Shown here piece by piece: positions 1 through 5,653 of a stretch of DNA of 14,133 nt (position 1 is its first letter; each line of letters opens with the position of its first letter). The DNA comes from Pseudomonadota bacterium (lineage in GTDB: Bacteria; Desulfobacterota; Desulfobacteria; Desulfobacterales; RPRI01). Position numbers and translations under genes: made by a program. The stretch lies in contig JAHJRK010000340.1 of NCBI GenBank assembly GCA_018830925.1, forward strand, positions 1-14,133. Direction: 5' to 3'. The notes beneath the pieces are model-generated. The model searched no databases and was not told the DNA's origin. It saw nothing but the letters and a program-made list of their open reading frames with translations.

Positions 1-252
1 ATCTTCTTCTGTGATAGGATGAGGCTCTATACGCAGATCAAAATTCCTGCGAAGACGCATTAAATTTGACAGTTCTTTTATGGTATCTTTATACCCTGCC
101 AATACGAGAGCTATGTCAATATCGCTGTCATCGTTGAATCGGCCACGGGTGTATGAACCGAATAGGAAGGCTTCTTTTACGTTATAATATCGGTTAGAAA
201 CAAGAAAGTTCACGTAATCCCGCCCGAGTTTCAAAGCATTTTTTTTATCCAT
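1..252 (-). CDS. MNT-type nucleotidyltransferase domain protein (partial, C-terminus outside window)
   Basis: The 84 residues visible from the ATG at 252 run off the left edge. Residues about 28-46 carry the signature of minimal nucleotidyltransferases: a GS-Y-x-R-G-x-x-x-x-x-SDIDIAL pattern, in which the Gly-Ser pair and the Asp-x-Asp metal ligands are both present. This is known from the pol-beta-like superfamily. Stand-alone proteins of this kind are typically the antitoxin or modifying half of HEPN/MNT pairs, which transfer AMP to the HEPN toxin. The partner, if present, would lie outside the window or was lost; I cannot see it. No Shine-Dalgarno sequence precedes the ATG, but a promoter ends about 6 bases upstream, so the mRNA may be leaderless. 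The domain call is firm, the toxin-antitoxin role is inference. Confidence 0.85.
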   Translation of the reverse strand, partial: MDKKNALKLGRDYVNFLVSNRYYNVKEAFLFGSYTRGRFNDDSDIDIALVLAGYKDTIKELSNLMRLRRNFDLRIEPHPITEED

Positions 253-258
253 AAATTG

Positions 259-287
259 ATTATACCATGAAATTCTTTGTGAGCCAA
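259..287 (-). promoter_or_regulatory. Sigma-70-type promoter of the nucleotidyltransferase gene, probably leaderless
   Basis: Read on the minus strand, TTGGCT (287-282) is followed by a 17-base spacer and a perfect TATAAT (264-259). The ATG of the nucleotidyltransferase starts at 252, so a start point 6-7 bases after the -10 box falls on or next to the A of ATG. There is no room for a ribosome binding site. Confidence 0.6.
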
Positions 288-394
288 TTCCATAAAATAA
301 AATACTTATGGACGTTCCTGATCCTTTGCCACTTCGCATGAGAATTTTGATGGGTCTGCTGAATTGCGGACTTAAAAGACCATATTACTTCCGA

Positions 395-411
395 TTTGTC
401 AATGAATTATA
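395..411 (+). repeat. 17-bp direct repeat, left copy
   Basis: TTTGTCAATGAATTATA is identical at 395-411 and 1758-1774, with similarity continuing about 14 bases further right. In both copies the embedded ATG opens a similar frame. Here it reads M-N-Y-S-G-L-D-K and then stops; at the right copy it reads M-N-Y-N-G-L-S-K and stays open. The left copy looks like the broken start of the same small gene. Confidence 0.7.
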
Positions 412-505
412 GTGGGTTAGATAAATAAGATAACCGTAGGGTTCAAAGGGTCGGGAAAGCGGGTGTATATTGGGAGATCTGTCCATCAAGTTTCTCCCTA
501 TTTAT

Positions 506-727
506 TCAGGCAAATTCAAAGACAGGTGTTTCGATAACTCTTTTTGGTTTTTTTTGCTCCCAAATTGTTTCCTGTAATTTTTCGACTGTTTCAGGTGCAA
601 AAAACTGTTCGCCGGTCTCCAAACGTACTCGTGCAGGAACATTTTCAATAACATAAATTTTTCCGCTATATTCCAGAGTATATGTTACCAATTGGTTAAT
701 CAGTGTTTCTTTGCTATTGGTATTCAT
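506..727 (-). CDS. YgiT/MqsA-type antitoxin-like protein lacking zinc-finger cysteines
   Basis: The 73 residues match the C-terminal half of YgiT-type zinc-finger proteins, with the familiar string VTYTLEYSGK, then VIENVPARV, ETGEQFF, ETVEKLQ and a closing ETPVFEFA. In the family the N-terminus normally carries CPxC and a second cysteine pair that bind zinc. Here the N-terminus reads MNTNSKETLIN and the usual Cys of the ARVC segment is Arg, so there is no cysteine at all. A GAGGAA Shine-Dalgarno lies about 9 bases before the ATG. The usual partner, a small DUF4258 toxin just upstream, is absent; instead the DUF2442 gene ends 27 bases upstream. The protein may be a degraded or repurposed antitoxin. 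Family assignment is fairly sure, function is unknown. Confidence 0.8.
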   Translation of the reverse strand: MNTNSKETLINQLVTYTLEYSGKIYVIENVPARVRLETGEQFFAPETVEKLQETIWEQKKPKRVIETPVFEFA

Positions 728-754
728 TTTATTTTTTCCTCGTGCAGGCGCAAG

Positions 755-1000
755 TCAAGCTGCTTTTACAGGCTTGCTTTTTTCGTAGATAAATTCAGGA
801 TCAAGGTCCACGCCTTCATCCCATTCGATTGTGTCAAATGCAACTCTTGCTTGCCTGAATCTCTCGTAGTCACGGAGTTTTATGAACACTCCAAAGTCCA
901 AATAGGGCTTCATATCAAGAAGTCTCTTCTCACCATTATCGAGAACGATGTTCAGGGAAAAATCTTTATTAGGTGTTACCTTACAGACAGACGGATACAT
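755..1000 (-). CDS. DUF2442 family protein
   Basis: This 81-residue protein has the DUF2442 layout. An N-terminal segment ending in V-x-P is followed by strands around SLNIVLDNGEKRLLDMKPYL, then FIKLRDYERFRQARVAFDTIEWDEGVDLDPEFIYE, where the pattern I-x-W-x-x-G-x-D-L-x-P-E-x-[LI]-Y is the family hallmark. The start is secure: a perfect AGGAGG lies 5 bases before the ATG and overlaps the stop codon of the DUF4160 gene, which ends 9 bases upstream. The two genes are therefore almost certainly co-translated. DUF4160/DUF2442 neighbours are frequent in bacteria and have been suspected to be toxin-antitoxin-like; no activity can be read from the sequence. Confidence 0.85.
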   Translation of the reverse strand: MYPSVCKVTPNKDFSLNIVLDNGEKRLLDMKPYLDFGVFIKLRDYERFRQARVAFDTIEWDEGVDLDPEFIYEKSKPVKAA

Positions 1001-1009
1001 AAAATCCTC

Positions 1010-1276
1010 CTATTGCAACGGCTGAATTTTGAAGGGATCTTCACCATTCATGACAAGTTTCCAATTCGCCATTAATTCCTCCTGATGCAGTTCAGCCCAT
1101 GCCAGAGCCAATTTAGCCTGTCTCTTCGGCAGATCACCGGTCAATACTTCGCAAGTGCGGATATCAACAGTCGCTTTGTGCTCGTTGTAGTAAACATGAA
1201 AATGAGGAGGACTATGCTCACCTGGAGCGAAGTACATCCGAATAATTATACCGTAAAACATCGAAATTGTGGGCAT
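1010..1276 (-). CDS. DUF4160 family protein
   Basis: The 88 residues begin MPTISMFYGIIIRMY and continue with the family core, where E-H-x-P-P-H-F-H-V precedes a Tyr and the segment ending in the A-x-V-D-I strand. The H-x-P-P-H-F-H cluster suggests metal or nucleic-acid contact, but no activity is proven. An in-frame ATG at 1297 would add seven residues. I prefer 1276, because a GAAGG sequence lies 5 bases before it while nothing precedes 1297, and because family members start at MPTIS. The stop codon TAG is part of the Shine-Dalgarno of the following DUF2442 gene. The upstream neighbour is the truncated toxin frame of the DUF2281 module. Confidence 0.87.
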   Translation of the reverse strand: MPTISMFYGIIIRMYFAPGEHSPPHFHVYYNEHKATVDIRTCEVLTGDLPKRQAKLALAWAELHQEELMANWKLVMNGEDPFKIQPLQ

Positions 1277-1306
1277 GATAGCCTTCAATCCTTTCATACA
1301 ACTATG

Positions 1307-1438
1307 TTAGACTGATCCGCATAGGACGCTGAATTTCGGTTTTCGACCTGTATAACCTGCGCATATTTGACGAAGCTTTGCTGCTGTTTGATCTGTTTGA
1401 GGAAATCTAAAAAGGATGACCTGACCTTCGGCTATCAT
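1307..1438 (-). pseudogene. Truncated PemK/MazF-family toxin
   Basis: A 43-codon frame begins at an ATG that overlaps the stop codon of the DUF2281 gene by ATGA. Its first 23 residues (MIAEGQVILFRFPQTDQTAA, then KLR) read as the N-terminus of PemK/MazF-like toxins, which start M-x-x-G-[DE]-V-V-L-x-x-F-P-x-T-D and continue KLRPALVL. Here the match stops right after KLR, the next 20 residues are unrelated, and a TAA follows. Family members are about 110 residues long, so the RNA-binding and catalytic remainder is missing. None of the three minus-strand frames downstream restores a convincing toxin, so this looks like a deletion or replacement rather than a single frameshift. A DUF2281 antitoxin followed directly by such a toxin is a common pair. 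Confidence 0.65.
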
Positions 1439-1647
1439 GAAAATGATTCCTTAATGTCATTGAGCGAATACGGGGTTTGCTCCTCCTCTATCCCCCGCAT
1501 CGCAGAAGACAGGGAAAGGTCCGTCCAATCTTTTATCTCCTGCTTTTCCGCCTTTGAGCGAAGATATTCCACAAAGCCAAGGACTTCCACCTGCTTAGAT
1601 TCCGGCAATGTTTGTACATATTCCATTATTTTCTCTGCTAAGCTCAT
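1435..1647 (-). CDS. DUF2281 family antitoxin
   Basis: The 70 residues have the DUF2281 pattern. An N-terminal helix, EKIMEYVQTLPESKQVEVLGF, is followed by VEYLRSKAE; then comes the C-terminal segment W-T-D-L-S-L-S-S-A-M-R-G-I-E-E-E with PYSLNDIKESF, which in such antitoxins wraps the toxin. A GGAG lies 8 bases before the ATG. The downstream frame overlaps by ATGA and encodes only the start of a PemK/MazF-like toxin, so this appears to be an antitoxin left without a working partner in the window. Family is clear; the antitoxin role is inferred from the family and the overlap. Confidence 0.85.
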   Translation of the reverse strand: MSLAEKIMEYVQTLPESKQVEVLGFVEYLRSKAEKQEIKDWTDLSLSSAMRGIEEEQTPYSLNDIKESFS

Positions 1648-1757
1648 AACGATTTCTCCATTTGCATTTTACATATCACAAAATGTTTAATCCTGCCAGC
1701 GCATAACAAATGCAAGAATCCGTTCCACGCGTTTGAAGTTACTAACACTACCCATGG

Positions 1758-1774
1758 TTTGTCAATGAATTATA
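1758..1774 (+). repeat. 17-bp direct repeat, right copy
   Basis: Identical to 395-411. The two copies flank the YgiT-like, DUF2442, DUF4160, toxin-remnant and DUF2281 genes. The ATG of the small cysteine-rich frame lies inside this copy at 1765. Confidence 0.7.
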
Positions 1775-1887
1775 ATGGTTTATCCAAATTCCTGTGCGAG
1801 AAATGTGGAAAGAACGTCAATGTTTGCCACCCGAAAGCTTGTATGGGTGCGCTGGATCAGAAATCTTGCGAGCATGCTAAGGGTTAA
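1765..1887 (+). CDS. Possible small cysteine-rich (zinc-ribbon-like) protein, 40 aa
   Basis: A plus-strand frame of 40 codons opens in the 17-bp repeat and encodes M-N-Y-N-G-L-S-K followed by FLCEKCGKNVNVCHPKAC, then M-G-A-L-D-Q-K-SCEHAKG. Five cysteines and two histidines are arranged as C-x2-C, C-H, C, C-x-H, which suggests bound zinc. I recognise no family. No clear Shine-Dalgarno is present, and the frame runs opposite to its neighbours (DUF2281 on the left, nitroreductase on the right). In favour of coding: the dense Cys/His pattern is unlikely by chance, and the left repeat copy differs by changes that keep a similar peptide (S for N, a silent Gly change, D for S). It could also be the tail of a longer gene that has been lost. 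Confidence 0.4.
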   Translation: MNYNGLSKFLCEKCGKNVNVCHPKACMGALDQKSCEHAKG

Positions 1888-1919
1888 TTGTTCAATATCG
1901 CACCCTTCGTTTGTCGGTT

Positions 1920-2429
1920 TTAGGCGATGACTTTCCCCTGATCGAGGCTCTCGTAGGGATGGCCCGCCTTTACCTCATCCGGTAGCCCGATAGCGATGAT
2001 GGCTAAAACCCTGACCGGTAGGTCGATACCAAGGATGTTTCGCACGTAATCCTCGGAGGTCGATTCGGAGTTGTATATCCGGTTTCTTACCTGGATCCAG
2101 CAGCTTCCCAGTCCAAGGCTTTCAGCGGTCAGGTGGAGGATAATCGCGGCAATGGAGCAATCCTCTATCCATACATCGGATGCGGATTCATCGCCGCATA
2201 CCACCACGGCAAGAGGAGCGTCTTTCAGGAAGGCTGCTCCGCTTTCCTTGCAGCGGGAGAGTCTTGTGATAACTCCGGCATCCTGTACGAAGAAAAATTT
2301 CCACGGTCTGTTTCCGCGTGACGAGGGAGATCGCAATACCGCTTCTTTCAAAGCATCTATTGCGGTCTGGGCAATTCGGTCCTTCTTGAATTTTCGGATA
2401 CTTCTTCTTTTTCTCATCAGTTCCAGCAT
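1920..2429 (-). CDS. Nitroreductase family FMN-dependent oxidoreductase
   Basis: The 169 residues carry the nitroreductase fold markers: an N-terminal R-K-R-R-S-I-R-K-F that binds the FMN phosphate, SPSSRGNRPWKFFFV around residues 34-48 in the position of the family's S-x-x-N-x-Q-P-W segment, and a central G-L-G-S-C-W-I helix start around residues 106-112. A short C-terminus (IAIGLPDEVK) follows. Proteins of this size form FMN-bound homodimers in the cytoplasm and reduce nitro groups, quinones or flavins with NAD(P)H; the substrate cannot be told from sequence. AAGGA lies 5 bases before the ATG. The gene follows purH with 70 bases between them, filled by a degenerate CTATT-type repeat, so co-transcription is possible but not certain. 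Confidence 0.9.
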   Translation of the reverse strand: MLELMRKRRSIRKFKKDRIAQTAIDALKEAVLRSPSSRGNRPWKFFFVQDAGVITRLSRCKESGAAFLKDAPLAVVVCGDESASDVWIEDCSIAAIILHLTAESLGLGSCWIQVRNRIYNSESTSEDYVRNILGIDLPVRVLAIIAIGLPDEVKAGHPYESLDQGKVIA

Positions 2430-2435
2430 ACTGTT

Positions 2436-2478
2436 CCTTAATTCCCTATTAACTATTCACTATCGACTATTCCCTGAT
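2436..2478. repeat. Degenerate tandem CTATTnAC repeat between nitroreductase and purH
   Basis: The stretch reads as imperfect copies of a unit like ACTATTC (CTATTAACTATTCACTATCG and on). It is a simple low-complexity spacer; no hairpin or gene is seen. Confidence 0.4.
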
Positions 2479-2499
2479 CCCTTGACAACTACCCCCTGA

Positions 2500-3750
2500 T
2501 CAGTGCTTAAAGCTTCTCTGACCCGTATATACCATAGTCACATTAGCCTCGTTACAGGCTTCGATCGACTGATAGTCGTTATCCGACCCTCCGGGCTGGA
2601 TAACGCAGGAGATTCCCTCTCCGATTCCGACATCAACACCATCCCTGAAAGGAAAGAACGCGTCGCTTACCATTGCGGCTCCAATCAGCCCGCCCTTTTC
2701 ACGCGCCACCTTTTGGTCTATCTCCGCTTTTTTATCTTTATCCTTAAAGTCGTTATAGGCAATCTTGTATGTTTCAAAGCAATACCTGTCAGCAAGCTTT
2801 CTGTAAGCTTTATCTCTTGCTATCTCGGCAACACCGACCCTGTCCTGCTCGCCTGTCCCTATACCGACCGTCACCTTATCCTTGACATAGATAACCGAAT
2901 TGGAAGTAACGCCCGATTCGACCAGCCATCCGAAAAGCATATCCTCGTATTCTTTATTTGTCGGATCCCTCTTTACCCTGTAGGTTTTTCCCTTGTACGA
3001 ACATTCGGCAGGGCGCAGACCATCTTTCGAGCGGGCTTCGGGCACGAATGACCACTGGGCGACAACTCCTCCGTCTATGAGGCTTTTGAACTCAACGCAC
3101 CTTTTCCCGACAAAATTCTGAAGTCTTTCTATGTTCCTGATTCTTATCACCCGCAGATTTTTCTTTTTTGCAAAGATATCCATGACCCCCTTCTCAAATT
3201 CAGGCGCCACCACCACTTCGGCATACTGCATGTTTATTGCTTCGGCTGTATCAATATCAACCGGCCGGTTCAAGGCAATGCATCCGCCGAATGCCGCAAT
3301 CCTGTCCGCCATGTTGGCTTTCAGATACGCGTCGAGAAGAGAATCGGAAAGGGCGACTCCGCACGGATTGTTGTGCTTGACTATAACTGCAGCGGGTTGA
3401 TTGACAAAATATCTCAAAATGTTCAGGGCATTGTCGGCGTCGGTCAGGTTTGTCTTTCCGGGATGCTTGCCTGACTGGAGCAGTTCGGCATCGGAGGCAA
3501 GATAATTGCCCGGTAGAATTGTCTGAATCTCCCCGAGAATCAGGTTTCCGTTTGTCAGCCTGTAAAAGGCGGCCTCCTGACCTGGGTTCTCCCCGTACCG
3601 CAATCCTTTTATGACGTCATCTATAGTCCAGACGACTTTTTCATAACAAAGAGTCTGTCTTTTATCCCCGTCTATAAAACTTATTTCCATCGCGGGCGGA
3701 AAGTGGTCATCCATAATCGTTTTGTACATTTTCTTCAGATCTTCAGCCAT
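2500..3750 (-). CDS. purH: AICAR formyltransferase (C-terminal half of a split PurH)
   Basis: This 416-residue protein corresponds to the formyltransferase domain of bifunctional PurH, which converts AICAR and 10-formyl-tetrahydrofolate to FAICAR in the penultimate step of IMP synthesis. The linker motif R-Y-G-E-N-P-x-Q is at 51-58 and the catalytic Lys-His pair sits in VIVKHNNPCGVA at K125/H126. The segment AFGGCIALN and the C-terminal QPGGSDND with TGQRSFKH ending are typical. About 50 residues precede R-Y-G-E-N-P and do not resemble the usual linker. I chose the ATG at 3750 because AGGGGG lies 5 bases before it. The in-frame ATG at 3768 overlaps the upstream stop codon but has no Shine-Dalgarno. 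The gene lies directly downstream of the IMP cyclohydrolase gene, so the two steps remain in one operon. Confidence 0.93.
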   Translation of the reverse strand: MAEDLKKMYKTIMDDHFPPAMEISFIDGDKRQTLCYEKVVWTIDDVIKGLRYGENPGQEAAFYRLTNGNLILGEIQTILPGNYLASDAELLQSGKHPGKTNLTDADNALNILRYFVNQPAAVIVKHNNPCGVALSDSLLDAYLKANMADRIAAFGGCIALNRPVDIDTAEAINMQYAEVVVAPEFEKGVMDIFAKKKNLRVIRIRNIERLQNFVGKRCVEFKSLIDGGVVAQWSFVPEARSKDGLRPAECSYKGKTYRVKRDPTNKEYEDMLFGWLVESGVTSNSVIYVKDKVTVGIGTGEQDRVGVAEIARDKAYRKLADRYCFETYKIAYNDFKDKDKKAEIDQKVAREKGGLIGAAMVSDAFFPFRDGVDVGIGEGISCVIQPGGSDNDYQSIEACNEANVTMVYTGQRSFKH

Positions 3751-3764
3751 CTGATCCCCCTTCT

Positions 3765-4439
3765 TCATGTCTTGTAGCAGGCGCTTACTTCCTCGAATCT
3801 TCTCCCTGCAAGATAACCCGCGATCGTGCCGTCATATGCCGCCGTGTGAGCAAAAGCTTTTACCGCAAGCTCGAATCTGCTTTTCAAGGATATTTTATTA
3901 TTGTTTTCTCTCAGCTCGGTTATTATCCTGCCGTAGTCACCGGGATCGACAACCGAAGCCACGCGCAGGAAATTCTTGGCCGAGGCTCTTATCATGCAAG
4001 GCCCGCCGATATCTATGTTTCCGCGGGCTTCTTCCGGCGTAACGCCCTGTTTTGAAATCGTCGCTTTAAAAGGATAGAGGTTAACAACCACCATGTCTAT
4101 GGGAACACTTTTTGTTCTTTCGAGATCCGCCCTGTGAGAGTCATTGTATGTTTCAGTAAGGAGGCCGAGGTATATCTTAAAATCAAGCGTCTTGACGAGG
4201 CCGCCCTGAGTTTCCGGCTGGCCCGTGTAGTCCGACACCTGGGTTAAGCACGAAGCCTTGCTGCCGAGAATCTCTTTAAGCTTTGAAAATGTTCCGCCGG
4301 TTGAAAAAATCCTTATGCCCGGATTTATGCCGACAAGTTCCGGTATAAAAGATTCAAGACCCTTCTTATCCGAAACGCTGACAAGCAGATGCTTAACCTT
4401 GATCCAATCATCAATTTTATCAACTGTATTAATGCTCAT
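3765..4439 (-). CDS. purH: IMP cyclohydrolase (N-terminal half of a split PurH)
   Basis: The 224 residues form the MGS-like domain that closes FAICAR to IMP, the last step of purine synthesis. Visible markers are LLVSVSDKKGLESF at 18-31, the phosphate loop F-S-T-G-G-T at 45-50, VKTL with its lysine at 83, VVVNLYPF, and the N-I-D-I-G-G-P-C-M-I-R-A-S-A-K-N signature. In ordinary PurH the second motif reads R-V-K-T-L-H-P-K-I-H-G-G-I-L. Here it is L-V-K-T-L-D-F-K-I-Y-L-G-L-L, so the Arg and the HP and HGG residues differ. The protein ends normally with a stop 15 bases before the preferred start of the formyltransferase gene. It begins five bases after the HD-domain gene, with AGAGG upstream. The split looks genuine and not like a frameshift. 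Confidence 0.92.
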   Translation of the reverse strand: MSINTVDKIDDWIKVKHLLVSVSDKKGLESFIPELVGINPGIRIFSTGGTFSKLKEILGSKASCLTQVSDYTGQPETQGGLVKTLDFKIYLGLLTETYNDSHRADLERTKSVPIDMVVVNLYPFKATISKQGVTPEEARGNIDIGGPCMIRASAKNFLRVASVVDPGDYGRIITELRENNNKISLKSRFELAVKAFAHTAAYDGTIAGYLAGRRFEEVSACYKT

Positions 4440-4444
4440 GTTAT

Positions 4445-5083
4445 CTACCTCTTCCCCTCATATTCTTCCAAAAACCGGTTAAAGAATCCTTCCATGAAAG
4501 CATGTCTTTCATCCGCAAGCTTTCTCCCCTCTTTTGTCAGTATCCTCTCCCTGATTCTGCAAAGCTTGACCTTAAATTCTCTGAAGCCGGTGTCTTCCCG
4601 GGTATATGGCTTTGTCTCTTCAATATTCATCCCGGGAATGTGCAGACTTGCACCAACTTCTCCGGCAAACAGAAAAGCCCTTGCTACGCCAACGGCGCCG
4701 ATAGCATCGAGCTTGTCCGCATCGAACAGTACTTTCGCTTCGGCAGTCTCAGGCTGACATTTCCCCCTGAAACGATGCGCCCTTATGCAGTGGATAATAT
4801 TTGTCTTTTGTTCTTCAGAAAGGGGGAGAATCTTAACTATCGGCAATGCCATCTCAGCGCCTTTTTCCGCGTGGCATACCGCGCCGGAAGTCGAATCCTG
4901 ATCTGCTCTTCCGATATCATGCAGGAAAGCCGCGACACGCAGCACATCCATGTCCGCCTTCTCAGCAGGACCTATGCGCTCGCACAGGCCGTAAACTCTT
5001 AAGGTGTGCTCCCAGTCGTGACTTCCCTTGGCCCCGTTAAAAAGTTTTTCCGCCTTCTCTTTTACAAAATCGATTATATTCAT
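4445..5083 (-). CDS. HD-domain phosphohydrolase family protein
   Basis: With the ATG at 5083 the protein has 212 residues. HD-superfamily metal ligands are visible: H-D-W-E-H at 22-26, F-L-H-D-I-G-R with His55-Asp56, and a later D-A-D-K-L-D-A-I-G-A at 121-130. This arrangement resembles small YedJ-type HD hydrolases, which are phosphatases or nucleotide hydrolases of unknown substrate. An upstream GTG at 5104 would add seven residues, but they fall into a repeat cluster, and neither start has a good Shine-Dalgarno. The gene is the first of a tight run with the two purH halves (5-base gap), which hints at a nucleotide-related role; that is inference only. Confidence 0.87.
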   Translation of the reverse strand: MNIIDFVKEKAEKLFNGAKGSHDWEHTLRVYGLCERIGPAEKADMDVLRVAAFLHDIGRADQDSTSGAVCHAEKGAEMALPIVKILPLSEEQKTNIIHCIRAHRFRGKCQPETAEAKVLFDADKLDAIGAVGVARAFLFAGEVGASLHIPGMNIEETKPYTREDTGFREFKVKLCRIRERILTKEGRKLADERHAFMEGFFNRFLEEYEGKR

Positions 5084-5089
5084 TTTTTT

Positions 5090-5175
5090 ATTCGTATATC
5101 GCACTTCGAACTTCGCACTTCGCTTTTTTGTCCTTCGATATTCGATATTCGATGTCCGATGTTCGACATTCGCTA
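5090..5175. repeat. TTCGA-type short repeat cluster, copy 1
   Basis: The spacer between the HD and PPOX genes is built almost wholly of degenerate CTTCG and ATTCGAT units. It contains the 14-base core ATTCGATGTCCGAT at 5147-5160, which recurs at 6618-6631 and, inverted, at 12834-12847. Confidence 0.75.
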
Positions 5176-5643
5176 TTCCTTTTTCTTTCCTGTCATGCTT
5201 TCTATTTCAACCTTAAAGATAACGACCCTCTTCACTTCTTTTTCCTCAAACTCAAAAGACCGCCCGGAATAATGGTGCATAATAATACCAAGTGCTGTTT
5301 TCTTTGATTCCATATCTTCGATAAAAAGCGCGTTCCCGAAGCCGATTACACTTTTGTATTTCATGCCCCATTTGCATGCTTTTTCAGACTCAACAATTTC
5401 ATGGTCTGTATCAATCTCAAAACATACCCTTCTATTTTTTTTCAGAATATCCAGCTTTCTGCCCTCTTTTGCGCAATGAAAATACAGAGAATTCTCTCTG
5501 TAGCCAAAAGAGAGCGGAACTATATATGGCCCATTCTCATCCACCATCCCAAGGCGGCACACAAAAGCTTTATTTATTATGGATTCTATCTCATCCCTGG
5601 AGATTATTTCCCTGTCTTTTCTAATCAACTCTTCTCTCCTCAT
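5173..5643 (-). CDS. Pyridoxamine 5'-phosphate oxidase-like (NimA-type) flavin-binding protein
   Basis: The 156 residues match the PPOX split-barrel family of NimA-like proteins: D-R-E-I near residue 10, then C-R-L-G-M-V-D-E-N-G-P-Y-I-V-P-L-S-F-G-Y, Y-F-H-C-A-K-E-G-R-K-L-D-I-L, V-C-F-E-I-D, and a late M-x-x-H-Y-S-G. Members bind FMN or heme as dimers; some reduce 5-nitroimidazoles, but most are uncharacterised. The ATG at 5643 has no Shine-Dalgarno and directly abuts a repeat element. An in-frame TTG at 5628 has AGGAG about 7 bases upstream, so translation may begin there, giving 151 residues. Cytosolic; no signal peptide or membrane segment. Confidence 0.88.
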   Translation of the reverse strand: MRREELIRKDREIISRDEIESIINKAFVCRLGMVDENGPYIVPLSFGYRENSLYFHCAKEGRKLDILKKNRRVCFEIDTDHEIVESEKACKWGMKYKSVIGFGNALFIEDMESKKTALGIIMHHYSGRSFEFEEKEVKRVVIFKVEIESMTGKKKE

Positions 5644-5653
5644 ATAAATGTTT

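Larger units (their letters stand above)
253..505. other. Intergenic stretch with promoter and left copy of a 17-bp repeat
   Basis: Apart from the promoter at 259-287 and the repeat at 395-411, I see no gene. A plus-strand frame of 34 codons (308-413) has no ribosome binding site and no recognisable sequence. A weak inverted repeat, GGGAGA with TCTCCC (about 471-501), lies downstream of the YgiT-like gene; it has a 14-15 base loop and no T-run on that strand. Confidence 0.5.

Noticed and set aside
308..413. Plus-strand 34-codon frame beginning MDVPDPLPLR
   Set aside because: No ribosome binding site, no recognisable sequence, and it crosses the 17-bp repeat in a different frame from the one shared with the right copy.
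471..501. Inverted repeat GGGAGA/TCTCCC after the YgiT-like gene as a terminator
   Set aside because: Short stem, 14-15 base loop and no T-run on the minus strand.
1330..1410. Plus-strand frame reading D-L-Y-N-L-R-I-F-D-E-A as a transposase tail
   Set aside because: No start, very short, and the minus strand here is explained by the truncated toxin frame.
3750..3768. Frameshift explaining the two purH genes
   Set aside because: Both halves have their own ribosome sites, the first has a complete C-terminus, and the second has an extra N-terminal section not found in fused PurH.
5090..5175. CRISPR array
   Set aside because: Units are degenerate and 5-14 bases long without regular spacers, and no cas gene is present.
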